Shown: positions 17,034-25,018, counted from the first letter of the stretch. The stretch is 42,257 bases of DNA from Thauera phenolivorans (GCF_001696715.1 NZ_MBFM01000004.1:133652-175908); one strand, 5' to 3'. The notes: a model not told the origin generated them from the sequence alone. Program-made: numbers and translations.

Positions 17034-18581
17034 TTAACCCTGGATCAACTTGATCGCCATCGTGGCGGCAGCCATCGCCGCCACGAACAGCACGACACTC
17101 GTGCCGAAGATCATCAGCCCACGCGAACGCTCCCGCACACGCTGCGGCGTCGACAACATGGACACCGTGCCGAGCACCGGCAGCCCCAGGACCTCGCGGA
17201 GCACACGGCCGTCGGTGAAGGCCGGCCGCAGCTGGCTGATGAGGAAGGTCAGCGCGAAGCCGGCACCGAGGCCGAGCAGGCCGATGATCGGGATCAGCAC
17301 CATGCGGTTGGGCTGCGACGGCGCGGTCGGCAGCGCCGGCGGATCGATCACCCGGAAGTCGGCGACGCCGCCACGCGCCCCCATGTCCACCGAGATGTTG
17401 GCCTGCTCGCGGCGCTGGACGAGGCTGTCGTAGTTCTGCTTGTGCACCGCATAGTCGCGGTTGAGCTGGGCCATCTCGGCCTCGATCTCGGGCAGGCGTT
17501 CGGCCAGCCCGCGCAGGCTGGCGAGGCGCTCGTCATACTCGGCGACGCGGGCGATCAGCGAGGCGACCCGCGCCTCGGACTCGGCGAGCGCGAGCTTCAT
17601 CTGCTGGAAAACGGGGTTACTGTTGAGGGCGCCGAACTGCGAGCCGCTACCGGCCGCGCGCATCGCCTGCACCTGCTCGAGCTTCTGCGCCTCGAGTTCC
17701 TCGATGACGCGCCGCGTGCCGCTGACATCGGGATGCTGTTCGGTGTAGCGCAGCAGCATCTCGTCGAGATTTCGCTTGAGCGTGTCGATGCGCCCGTCGA
17801 TCTCCGGGATCGAGACGCCGATGGTGGACGACGCCTCGGGCAGCAATACCGGCTCCTCACCCACCAGTTGCCGACGCAGGGAGTCGCGGGAATTCTCGGC
17901 CTCGCGCAGCTCGAGCCGCGCCGCCTGGGCCGCCTGGCTCAGCGCGGCGATCTGGCTGACGTAGTCCTTCCCGCCATCGCCGAGCAAGCCCATGTTCCGC
18001 AGGCGGAAGTCCTTCAGCCGGTTCTCCGCGTCCGCCAGCTTCTTCTCGTAGCCCGCGATCTGCTCGTCGAGGAAGCGGCGCGCCGACTCGGTGTCCTGCT
18101 GCTTGCGCCCCAGGCCGGACTCCACGAACAGCGACACCAGCGACTGCACCACGCGCTGGGCACGCTCGGGCCGAGTGTCGGCATAGGCAAGCGTGAAGAG
18201 GTTGTCCCGACCGGTGGAACGGATCTGCAGTTCCTTGCCGAGCGTCGCGATCATCGCCTCGCGCTCCTCGGGGGTTCGCGTCTCGTGGTCGAGGTCGGCC
18301 ATGGTGATCAGCTTCTCGATGTTGGGCCGGCTGATCAGGGTGCGGCTCAGGACCGCGACCTGCTGATCGACGTTGGGCTGGACCGCCAGGCCGGACATCA
18401 GCGGCCGCAGCAGGGACTGGGTGTCCACATAGATCCGCGCCGTCGATTCGTACTTGTCGGGCATGGTCGCGACCACCGCAGTGCCGACGATGCCGATGAT
18501 CCAGGCCAGCGCCAGCCCCCACCAGCGAAAGCGCCACATGCCTCGGAGGTAGACGACCAACTGCGATACAAGCTCTTCCAT
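17034..18581 (-). CDS. XrtA system polysaccharide chain-length determinant (TIGR03007 type, Wzz-like)
   Basis: A 515-residue inner-membrane protein of the Wzz/PCP family. It has a transmembrane helix near residues 20-40 (WWGLALAWIIGIVGTAVVA), a long periplasmic part with coiled-coil heptads (about 160-400), and a second helix near 430-455 following the proline-rich DPPALPTAPSQPNR motif. A third hydrophobic helix lies at the C terminus (LMIFGTSVVLFVAAMAAATMA). It lacks a kinase domain, which is supplied by the next gene, 12 bp downstream. The pair sets EPS chain length and couples polymerisation to export. The gene lies 89 bp after the export lipoprotein gene, the largest gap within the operon. 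Confidence 0.94.
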   Translation of the reverse strand: MEELVSQLVVYLRGMWRFRWWGLALAWIIGIVGTAVVATMPDKYESTARIYVDTQSLLRPLMSGLAVQPNVDQQVAVLSRTLISRPNIEKLITMADLDHETRTPEEREAMIATLGKELQIRSTGRDNLFTLAYADTRPERAQRVVQSLVSLFVESGLGRKQQDTESARRFLDEQIAGYEKKLADAENRLKDFRLRNMGLLGDGGKDYVSQIAALSQAAQAARLELREAENSRDSLRRQLVGEEPVLLPEASSTIGVSIPEIDGRIDTLKRNLDEMLLRYTEQHPDVSGTRRVIEELEAQKLEQVQAMRAAGSGSQFGALNSNPVFQQMKLALAESEARVASLIARVAEYDERLASLRGLAERLPEIEAEMAQLNRDYAVHKQNYDSLVQRREQANISVDMGARGGVADFRVIDPPALPTAPSQPNRMVLIPIIGLLGLGAGFALTFLISQLRPAFTDGRVLREVLGLPVLGTVSMLSTPQRVRERSRGLMIFGTSVVLFVAAMAAATMAIKLIQG

Positions 18582-18606
18582 GATTGCTTACTCGTGCAGC
18601 CGAAGA

Positions 18607-18630
18607 CCCGTCCGCCGCTGGCGCGACGGG
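18607..18630 (-). other. Hairpin between export-lipoprotein and chain-length genes
   Basis: Within the 89-bp gap, CCCGTC (18607-18612) and GACGGG (18625-18630) form a 6-bp stem with a second small GCC/GGC stem inside. There is no T-run, so it is not a classical terminator. It could stabilise or attenuate the mRNA between the first and second operon genes; this is inference only. Confidence 0.3.
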
Positions 18631-18670
18631 CGTCCGGAATTGAGGGAGAGTCCGGGACGACGAGCGTCGG

Positions 18671-19300
18671 TCAGAACCAGCTCTGCGGGATGATCAGCAC
18701 GTCGCCCGGCCGCATCTCGACATTGGCCGAGACGTCGCCGCGCTTGACGAGGTCGCGGATGCGGACGCTGTACTGCTTGTTGCCTTCGCCGGTACGCAGG
18801 ATCGTGGCGCTGTTGCCGTCGGCGAACTCGGTCATGCCGCCGACCGCGATCATCACGTCCAGGAGGGTCATCTTCTGCGTGTAGGGCAGGATCTTCGGAT
18901 CGGTGGCCTCGCCGACCACGCGGATCTGCTCGCTGTACGGACCGACGAAGTTGGTGACGACGACGGTGACGACCGGTTCGCGAATGAACTTCTCGAGTTC
19001 CTTCTCGATGTCGCGCGCGAGCGTGCTGGAGTCCTTGCCGAGCGCCGGAAGGTCCTCGACCAGCGGCGTGGTGATCTTGCCGTCGGGTCGCACCGGCACC
19101 GACATCGACAGTTCCGGGTTGCGCCACACCACGATATTTACCGTGTCGCCCGGGCCGATCACGTAGCTGTATTCGGCATCGGACGCGGCAACGGGTGCCG
19201 GCGGATAGGAGGAGGCGCAGGCCGAGAGCAGGCTTGCGGCCAGCAACATTGCGCCGATCTGCCCGGATTTTTTCAGCTTGGTTGCCGCCTTCTGTTGCAT
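18671..19300 (-). CDS. XrtA system polysaccharide export lipoprotein (TIGR03027 type, Wza-like)
   Basis: A 209-residue protein with a lipoprotein signal peptide (MLLAASLLSAC; Cys28 is the lipidated residue). A Poly_export domain follows (YVIGPGDTVNIVVWRNPELS near 46-65, then VRPDGKITTPLVEDLPALG). A SLBB beta-grasp repeat (IRVVGEATDPKILPYTQKMTLLDVMIAVGGM near 126-156) completes it. It is much shorter than Wza (about 380 residues) and lacks the C-terminal amphipathic helix that forms Wza's outer-membrane pore, so the separate beta-barrel in this operon is the likely outer-membrane exit. First gene of the 14-gene operon; a TATGAT -10 candidate lies at 19333-19338 on its strand. Confidence 0.95.
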   Translation of the reverse strand: MQQKAATKLKKSGQIGAMLLAASLLSACASSYPPAPVAASDAEYSYVIGPGDTVNIVVWRNPELSMSVPVRPDGKITTPLVEDLPALGKDSSTLARDIEKELEKFIREPVVTVVVTNFVGPYSEQIRVVGEATDPKILPYTQKMTLLDVMIAVGGMTEFADGNSATILRTGEGNKQYSVRIRDLVKRGDVSANVEMRPGDVLIIPQSWF

Positions 19301-19463
19301 GGTCGAATCATCCCTGGTTGCGAACTACCGTTATCATAGCGTGAAGATCTGGCTGAAATGCTACGAAGATACACATCGATAAGCTGCGCACAATTACACA
19401 AAGGGTTACAGCTAAGCTGACATTACGAAGATAAAGTGCGTCGTCTTTGCAGGAAACTAATTG
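19301..19463. promoter_or_regulatory. AT-rich divergent regulatory region of the EPS operon and acyltransferase
   Basis: This 163-bp region is strikingly A/T-richer than its surroundings and separates two divergent genes. It holds two identical 10-bp copies of TACGAAGATA (19362-19371 and 19424-19433, 62 bp apart, about six helical turns). It also holds an 11-bp palindrome CAGCTAAGCTG (19409-19419) and a TATGAT -10 candidate for the EPS operon on the minus strand (19333-19338), with a roughly 26-nt leader. No convincing -35 box was seen. I looked for a sigma-54 -24/-12 pair on both strands and did not find one. Confidence 0.6.
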
Positions 19464-20297
19464 GTGCATTCAGTTCATGTGAACCTCGCCGGAACCCACC
19501 GTTACGACTACCGGAACCCAATGTCGATGAGCAGCTCGACCTCCCACCTTTTCGACCCCCCCTTCCTCACCGACCCTGAAGCCTCGCCTTGGTGCTTCAG
19601 TGCGCGCGCGGGCATCCTGCCGCTGGCGCCACGCTCAGGCAGGCTGAACTCGAACTTCAACCTCGAGCGCGACGGCTACCGCATCCTGATCGCGGACGAG
19701 AAGCACGAGCTCAAGACGCACATCTCGCGACTGATCGAGCGCATGTACCAATCGCGCGGCCTGATGAGCTATCACACCGAGCTTCCCGAGCACGACGGCC
19801 ATACGACCATCGTGGCGTGCAAGGACGACCACCCCTTCGCGACCCTGGCGCTGGGGCTCGAAACCGAGGACGGACTGCTCGCCGACGTGCTCTACCGTAA
19901 GGAAATCGACGCGGTGCGCGCACGCGGCGGCAGGGTTTGCGAGGTGAGCCGGCTCGCGATGGACCCCGAGCACGCGTCGCAGGAAGTTTTCGGCTCGATG
20001 GTACAGGTCCTCTACGTGCTCGTGCGCATGGTCCACCGCCTCACCGACATCTTCATCGAGGTTCACCCGCGGCACGCCGCGTTCTACAAGCGTCTGCTGG
20101 GCTGTCGCGTCGCCGGCCCCGAGCGCACCTGCCCCCGGGTGGGCGCCCCCGCGGTGCTGATGCATCTGCCGGGCGCCACGATCGATGCCCTCTTCAGCGA
20201 CCCGAACGCACGCGACCACGCGACCCGCAGCCTTTACCGCAGCTTTTCGGCGCCGGCGGAGCTCTTCTCCCTGCATCGCCAGCTCGTCGGGCACTGA
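19464..20297 (+). CDS. PEP-CTERM/exosortase system-associated acyltransferase (TIGR03694 type)
   Basis: A protein of about 277 residues with a GNAT-like acyltransferase core related to N-acyl amino acid synthases (FeeM) and autoinducer synthases. RYRxL-like DGYRILIADEKHELKTHI lies near 72-90, VCEVSRLAMDPEH near 160-172 is the conserved E-x-SRLA/F strand, and IFIEVHPRHAAFYKRLLGCR near 198-217 is the acyl-donor region. The product is probably an N-acyl amino acid or acyl-linked precursor; the acceptor is unknown. The start is uncertain: GTG at 19464 or TTG at 19461, both behind AGGA at 19451; an ATG at 19521 has no ribosome site. It is divergent from the EPS operon and is not seen outside exosortase genomes. 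Confidence 0.85.
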   Translation: MHSVHVNLAGTHRYDYRNPMSMSSSTSHLFDPPFLTDPEASPWCFSARAGILPLAPRSGRLNSNFNLERDGYRILIADEKHELKTHISRLIERMYQSRGLMSYHTELPEHDGHTTIVACKDDHPFATLALGLETEDGLLADVLYRKEIDAVRARGGRVCEVSRLAMDPEHASQEVFGSMVQVLYVLVRMVHRLTDIFIEVHPRHAAFYKRLLGCRVAGPERTCPRVGAPAVLMHLPGATIDALFSDPNARDHATRSLYRSFSAPAELFSLHRQLVGH

Positions 20298-20340
20298 GCA
20301 TCGCGCGCGGGCATCCGCGAAGCGATTCGGCATTACGTCA

Positions 20341-20369
20341 TTGGCATCGATGCCAGCCCTTTATATGAT
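20341..20369 (+). promoter_or_regulatory. Strong sigma-70 promoter with overlapping 14-bp palindrome, leaderless start
   Basis: TTGGCA (20341-20346) and TATGAT (20364-20369) are each five of six to consensus and are separated by exactly 17 bp. Only 6 nt lie between the -10 box and the ATG at 20376, so transcription should begin at or within a base or so of the A of ATG. A perfect palindrome, TGGCATCGATGCCA (20342-20355), covers the -35 box and is a candidate operator. Confidence 0.72.
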
Positions 20370-20375
20370 GTCGAC

Positions 20376-21782
20376 ATGGATACCGACATCGTTCACCACG
20401 GCGCCCGCGACGGCGTCACCGGCTCCTGCCATCAGCTCTTCTTCGGCCAGGACAGCCTGCTGATCGACTGCGGCCTGTTCCAGGGCGCGGAGACCTCCCC
20501 CGACGGACGCAATGCGGCCGACCAGCTCGAGATCGACTTTCCGGTGGACCGGGTGCGGGCGCTGGTTCTCACCCATGTTCACATCGACCACTGTGGCCGC
20601 ATCCCATGGCTGCTCGCAGCCGGCTTCAAGGGCCCGATCCTGTGCAGCGAACCGTCCGCCAGGCTGCTGCCGGTGGTGCTCGCCGACGCCTTCGAGATCG
20701 GCGTCACGCGCAACCAGGCCGTGGTCGAGCGCTACCTGCGGCTGGTCGAATCCCGCATCCGGCCGCTGCCCTTCAAGACCTGGCACACCGTGCATGCCGA
20801 CGCCGCGGGCAGTTGCCGCATTCGCCTCCAGCGCGCCGGCCACATCCTCGGCTCCGCCTATGTCGAGTGCGACGTCGCCACCCCGGCAGACGCGGCACCG
20901 CGCCGCGTCCTGTTCTCGGGCGACCTCGGCGCGCCCCACTCGCCGCTGCTGCCGGCGCCGAAGCCGGCCTGGCGCGCCGACACCGTGGTGCTCGAGAGCA
21001 CCTACGGCGACCGCAGCCACGAGAACCGGCGCAGCCGACGCGAGCGGCTGCAGAAGATCGTCGAGCAGGCGCTGGACGATGGCGGAACGGTGATCATCCC
21101 CGCCTTCAGCATCGGCCGCACGCAGGAGCTGTTGTACGAATTCGAGGACATCCTGCATCGCCAGCGGCGCAAGCCGGGCAAGTACGCCGCGCGCTGGGAA
21201 AAGCTGCCGATCTTCCTCGATTCGCCACTGGCCCAACGCTTCACCATGCTGTACCGCGAGCTGGCGCCCTTCTGGGACGACGAGGCGCGAGCGCGTCTGC
21301 GCGCGGGTCGCACCCCGCTCGCGTTCACCCAGCTACGCGCGATCAGCGAGCACGACGCGCATCTCGCCAACGTGCGCCGGCTGTCACGCAGCGGCGAGCC
21401 GGCGATCGTCATCGCCGCGAGCGGAATGTGCGCCGGCGGCCGGGTGGTGAATTACCTCAAGGCGATGCTCGGCGATCGTCGCCACGACGTGGTCTTCGTC
21501 GGCTATCAGGCTCGCGGCACCCCAGGCAATGCGATCCAGACCTTCGGTCCGCGCGGCGGCTATGTGGATCTCGACGGCGAGCGGATCGACATCCGCGCCC
21601 GCATCCACAGCCTGAGCGGCTACTCCGCCCACGCCGACCGCGACGATCTGACCCGCTTCGTCACCCGCATGCGCCACCTGCCGGGCGAGGTGCGGCTGGT
21701 GCACGGCGAGCGCGGGGCGCGCGAAGCGCTCGCGGCGCAGCTGCGCGCGGCCACCGGCGAGCAGGTTCGGGTGGTGATCTGA
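20376..21782 (+). CDS. Beta-CASP metallo-beta-lactamase RNA-processing nuclease-like protein
   Basis: A 468-residue MBL-fold protein of the CPSF73/RNase J-like family. Zinc motif 2 is LTHVHIDHCGR near residues 65-75. HILGSAYVE near 155 and FSGDLGAPHSP near 180 provide further ligands. A beta-CASP insertion follows, with FLDSPLAQR near 285 and the GTPG/HSLSGYSAHADRDDL segment near 410-425 as motifs B and C. Such enzymes are Zn-dependent RNases; bacterial members of this CPSF-like branch have uncertain substrates. The ATG has no ribosome site and lies 6 nt after a strong -10 box, so a leaderless mRNA is likely. It ends 1 bp from the stop of pilR, tail to tail. Confidence 0.9.
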   Translation: MDTDIVHHGARDGVTGSCHQLFFGQDSLLIDCGLFQGAETSPDGRNAADQLEIDFPVDRVRALVLTHVHIDHCGRIPWLLAAGFKGPILCSEPSARLLPVVLADAFEIGVTRNQAVVERYLRLVESRIRPLPFKTWHTVHADAAGSCRIRLQRAGHILGSAYVECDVATPADAAPRRVLFSGDLGAPHSPLLPAPKPAWRADTVVLESTYGDRSHENRRSRRERLQKIVEQALDDGGTVIIPAFSIGRTQELLYEFEDILHRQRRKPGKYAARWEKLPIFLDSPLAQRFTMLYRELAPFWDDEARARLRAGRTPLAFTQLRAISEHDAHLANVRRLSRSGEPAIVIAASGMCAGGRVVNYLKAMLGDRRHDVVFVGYQARGTPGNAIQTFGPRGGYVDLDGERIDIRARIHSLSGYSAHADRDDLTRFVTRMRHLPGEVRLVHGERGAREALAAQLRAATGEQVRVVI

Positions 21783-21783
21783 G

Positions 21784-23166
21784 TCAGTCCTGCCCGGGAA
21801 GCACCAGCCCCCACTTCTGCAGCCGGTAGCGCAGCTGGCGCGGCGTCAGGCCCAGGCTGCGCGCCGCCGCCGCCAGGTCGAGCCGCTGCTCGCGGAGAGC
21901 CTCGAGCAGTGCGCGACGCCGCGTCTCGGGATCCGAGTCGGCGCCCGCGGGTGGGGCCGCCGGCGCGGGCGCCGCGTTCCGGGCAGCCGATTGCAGCGCG
22001 TGGATCGGGCCGAGGTCGAGATCGCCGACGTCGAGCTCCTCGCCCTCGCTCAATGCGCAGGCGCGCTCGAGCAGGTTCTCCAGTTCGCGCACGTTGCCCG
22101 GAAAGGGGTACTCCTGCAGCAGGGCGAGCGCGGCCGGCGTCAGCCGCCGCGGCGCACCGCCCTCGCGCTCGGCCAGGCGCGCGAAGATGTGTTCGGCGAG
22201 CTCGGCGATGTCCTCGGGGCGCTCGCGCAGCGGCGGCACCCGCAGGGTGATGACGTTGATGCGGAAGAACAGATCCTGACGGAACCTGCCCTCGGCCACC
22301 AGCTGGGCAAGGTCGCGGTGGGACGCCGACAGGATGCGCACGTCCACCGCCTCCTCGGCGTGCGCGCCGACCGGGCGCACGGCCCGCTCCTGGATCGCGC
22401 GCAGCAGCTTGACCTGCATCGCCAACGGCAGCTCGCCGACCTCGTCGAGCAGCAGCGTGCCACCGTTGGCCGCCTGAAAGAGGCCTTCCTTGTCGGTGCC
22501 GGCGCCGGTGAAGCTGCCCTTGAGGTGGCCGAAGAACTCGCTCTCCATCAGTTCTGGCGAGATCGCGCCGCAGTTCACCGGGACGAAGGGGCCGCTGGCG
22601 CGCGCCCCGAGGCTGTGGATCAGGCGGGCGATGACTTCCTTGCCGGTGCCCGATTCGCCGTGGATGAACACCGGCGCCTGGTTGCGCGCGAGCTTCTCGA
22701 TCTGCGCGCGCAGGCGCTGGAGCGCGTCGGAGCGCCCGATCAGGCCGCGGCCGCTGCTGCGCACCGCTACCCTGGGCTCGAGCCTGAGCGCGTTGCCGAC
22801 GAGGCCGCGCAAGGCCTTGAGCTCGACCGGCTTGGTGACGAAGTCGAAGGCGCCGAGCTTGAGCGCGCGGATCGCGGTCTCGATGCTGCCGAAGGCGGTG
22901 ATCACCGCCACCGGCAGGCCCGGCCGATGCGCCTGGATGAACTCCACGAGCTCGAGGCCGTCTCCGTCGGGCAGGCGCATGTCGGTGAGACAGAGCCGGT
23001 AGCTGCATTCGGCGAGTCGGGCGCGCGCCTCCCCCAGGCTGCCCGCAGTGTCGCAGCCGAGGCCCATGCGCAGCAGCGACAGCTCGACCAGCTCGCGGAT
23101 GTCCTCCTCGTCGTCGACCACCAGCACGTCGTTGCGCGCGGGCGGATTGCGGCGCTCGTTCGCCAT
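21784..23166 (-). CDS. pilR: Sigma-54-dependent response regulator PilR
   Basis: A 460-residue NtrC-type regulator. The receiver domain (residues 13-125) has DDEED and phospho-acceptor Asp62 (LTDMRLPDGDG), with Lys112 in TKP. The AAA+ domain has Walker A GESGTGKE (170-177), the sigma-54 contact loop GSFTGA (217-222; Ser at the second position, as usual in PilR) and LLLDEVGELP. A Fis-type helix-turn-helix lies at the C terminus (DLAAAARSLGLTPRQLRYRLQKWGL). It activates sigma-54 promoters such as that of the type IV pilin gene, none of which is in the window. It starts 2 bp after pilS. The PEP-CTERM regulator PrsR is a related alternative, judged less likely. Confidence 0.86.
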   Translation of the reverse strand: MANERRNPPARNDVLVVDDEEDIRELVELSLLRMGLGCDTAGSLGEARARLAECSYRLCLTDMRLPDGDGLELVEFIQAHRPGLPVAVITAFGSIETAIRALKLGAFDFVTKPVELKALRGLVGNALRLEPRVAVRSSGRGLIGRSDALQRLRAQIEKLARNQAPVFIHGESGTGKEVIARLIHSLGARASGPFVPVNCGAISPELMESEFFGHLKGSFTGAGTDKEGLFQAANGGTLLLDEVGELPLAMQVKLLRAIQERAVRPVGAHAEEAVDVRILSASHRDLAQLVAEGRFRQDLFFRINVITLRVPPLRERPEDIAELAEHIFARLAEREGGAPRRLTPAALALLQEYPFPGNVRELENLLERACALSEGEELDVGDLDLGPIHALQSAARNAAPAPAAPPAGADSDPETRRRALLEALREQRLDLAAAARSLGLTPRQLRYRLQKWGLVLPGQD

Positions 23167-23168
23167 GC

Positions 23169-24728
23169 TCAGCTCCGTCCGGTGAGCACGAAGTCGGCGC
23201 CCGGCGCATCCGGCCCCGACTCGAGCCAGGCGTCGTTCGCCCCGGCGAGCTCGCGCGCGATGTAGAGGCCGAGGCCGGTGCCGCGCGCGTGGGTGGTGAA
23301 GAAGGGTTCGAACAGGTGTGCACGCACGCGTTCGTCGAGCCCGGGGCCGTCGTCGCGCACGTGCAGCGCGACCCGCCCGCCCATCAGCGCGCGCGCCACC
23401 ACCTGCACCGCGCCCGGCGTGCGCGAGCAGTGGCGACAGGCGTTGTCGAGCAGGTTGTCGACGATCTGCTGCAGGTGGGCACGATCGAATTGCAGGCTCA
23501 GGCCCGCGTGGATGTTGGCGACCACCAGCGCCCGCTCATCGGGGCGGCGAAAGCCCCGCTCCTCGAGCACGTCGGCGATGAAGGGCTGCAGCGGGATGGT
23601 CTCGGGATGCGGGTGCTCGCGCCGGCCGAGGGCGAGCACGTCGCGGATCATGTGCTCGATGCGGCGGGCATTGTCACCGACGATGCGCAGCAGCCGCTCC
23701 TGCGTCTGTTGCCGGCGCTCGTCCTGCAGCAGCTCGGCGGCCTGGGTCACCGCTGCCAGCGGATTGCGGATTTCGTGCGCCATGCTCGCGGTGAGCCGAC
23801 CGAGGGCGGCGAGCTTGGCCTGCTGGGCATCGCGCTGGATGTCCTCGAAGTCCGTGAGATAGATCAGGACGTCACCGTCGGCTGCGGCGCCCGTCTCGCC
23901 GCATACGGTGCGGCAGCGCAACAGGCGGTCGGCCGGGCCGAGACGCAGCAGCCGCCCCTTGCTGTCGCAGCAGGTGGTGAGCACTTCCTCGAAGTTGGGG
24001 TCGCAGTCGGTCAGCAGCCGACCCTCGAGGGCACCGACCCCGAGCAGCGCGCGTGCCTGCGGGTTGGCCTGGCGCACCCGCCCGCCGGCGCTGGCGACGA
24101 CCACGCCATCCTGCATGTCGCGGATGATGCGCTCGTTGACCGCCTGCTGCTTGACCAGCGCCTCGCCACGCTCGGCCGCCAGCGAGGCGTTGGCCTGCGC
24201 ACGCCGCGCCAGCAGATGGGACACCAGCGCGATGCCGAAGAAGCCGGCGCAGAAGAGGCCCACCTGGAAGAAGTCGCCCGGCCCGCCGCCGGCCGCGTGC
24301 CGCCAGGCGTTCTCGAACAGCACCGCCAGCGTCGCCAGCGCGGCGAAGAACATCACCATCCGGCCCTCGGCGACGAGGCCGCCGCCGGCGAGCACGATCA
24401 TCATCAGCACCGGCATGCCGCTGCGGTACCCGCCGCTGGTCCACATGATCACCGCCAGCGCGGCGATGTCGATCACGACCTGCAGCGCAATCACGCGCTC
24501 GCGGCCGAGGCGGCGGCCTGCATCGGGGAAGCCGAGCGTAAGGATCGCGCCGAGATAAGCGAAGACCGCGGCGGTAAACACGCCGGGGTGCTCGCGCCCG
24601 AGACCGAACTCGGCACCGGTCACCAGCAGGATGCCGGCGAGGACGAGTCGATAGAGATTGAAGAAACGCAGCGAGGCCTGGCGTGAGCGTTCGATGCCGG
24701 CCTGGCTCAGGACGGCAGTGTCAGGCAT
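23169..24728 (-). CDS. pilS: Sensor histidine kinase PilS
   Basis: A 519-residue membrane kinase. Six hydrophobic segments occupy about residues 22-175, matching the PilS N-terminal domain. A PAS-like segment (VNERIIRDMQDGVVVASAGGRVRQANPQ) lies near 197-225. The H-box is ASMAHEIRNPLAAV with His318; the N-box QIVDNLLDNACRH, DDGPGLDERV (G1) and GTGLGLYIARELAG (G2) complete the kinase core. In Pseudomonas PilS sits at the membrane, responds to pilin subunits and signals to PilR. Its ATG overlaps the end of the upstream small gene by 8 bp. Unlike PrsK, the EPS-linked kinase of some exosortase loci, it lacks a GAF domain and has six, not about nine, membrane segments. Confidence 0.88.
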   Translation of the reverse strand: MPDTAVLSQAGIERSRQASLRFFNLYRLVLAGILLVTGAEFGLGREHPGVFTAAVFAYLGAILTLGFPDAGRRLGRERVIALQVVIDIAALAVIMWTSGGYRSGMPVLMMIVLAGGGLVAEGRMVMFFAALATLAVLFENAWRHAAGGGPGDFFQVGLFCAGFFGIALVSHLLARRAQANASLAAERGEALVKQQAVNERIIRDMQDGVVVASAGGRVRQANPQARALLGVGALEGRLLTDCDPNFEEVLTTCCDSKGRLLRLGPADRLLRCRTVCGETGAAADGDVLIYLTDFEDIQRDAQQAKLAALGRLTASMAHEIRNPLAAVTQAAELLQDERRQQTQERLLRIVGDNARRIEHMIRDVLALGRREHPHPETIPLQPFIADVLEERGFRRPDERALVVANIHAGLSLQFDRAHLQQIVDNLLDNACRHCSRTPGAVQVVARALMGGRVALHVRDDGPGLDERVRAHLFEPFFTTHARGTGLGLYIARELAGANDAWLESGPDAPGADFVLTGRS

Positions 24729-24978
24729 TGCGCCGCGGACCGGCGCGGCGGTGCGCCTCGCTGCAGTAGAAGCCGGTGTCGTCGCTCACCCCCTCGGTTT
24801 CGGGCACGAGCAGACCGCAGTGGGCGCATTCGACGATGCGCTCGGGGAGCGCCTCGCGCCGCGTCGCACCGGTCTTGTCGGCGCGGTCGTCGCGCCGCGC
24901 CTGGCCGAGACGCGACAGCATGCGCCGCACCCACCAGATGCCGCCGAGCGCCAGGAAGAAGAGCAGCAGGTTACGCAC
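24721..24978 (-). CDS. PP0621 family small membrane-anchored protein
   Basis: An 85-residue protein with one N-terminal membrane helix (MRNLLLFFLALGGIWWVRRML), a basic linker, and a C-terminal metal-binding-like motif: Cys-x2-Cys in VECAHCGLLVP and a second FYCSEAHRR. Homologues commonly precede pilS in beta- and gammaproteobacteria; the function is unknown. The start is GTG at 24978, with only a weak ribosome site; a TAAAAT -10 candidate on its strand lies at 25013-25018, giving a leader of about 28 nt. It overlaps pilS by 8 bp, so the three genes form one operon. Confidence 0.83.
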   Translation of the reverse strand: MRNLLLFFLALGGIWWVRRMLSRLGQARRDDRADKTGATRREALPERIVECAHCGLLVPETEGVSDDTGFYCSEAHRRAGPRRNA

Positions 24979-25012
24979 GATCGCCGGATACCATTGGAGC
25001 GAGGAATGCGCA

Positions 25013-25018
25013 ATTTTA
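25013..25018 (-). promoter_or_regulatory. Candidate -10 box for the PP0621-pilS-pilR operon
   Basis: Minus-strand TAAAAT (five of six to TATAAT) lies in a short A/T island just upstream of the first gene of the operon. The -35 region is poor. Predicted transcription start is near 25006. Confidence 0.4.

Noticed and set aside
16236-18884. An open frame of 882 codons on the plus strand across the autokinase and chain-length genes
   Set aside because: It is antisense to two firmly identified genes and has a His/Arg/Asp-rich composition typical of high-GC shadow frames. No domain is recognisable.
19301-19463. Sigma-54 promoter for the EPS operon or acyltransferase
   Set aside because: No GG-N10-GC pair in a fitting context was found on either strand; TGGCTGAAATGCT at about 19350 has the wrong spacing.
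21784-24728. Identification of the two-component pair as the exosortase regulators PrsK/PrsR
   Set aside because: The kinase has six N-terminal helices, a PAS-like segment and no GAF domain, and is preceded by a PP0621 gene, all matching PilS/PilR.
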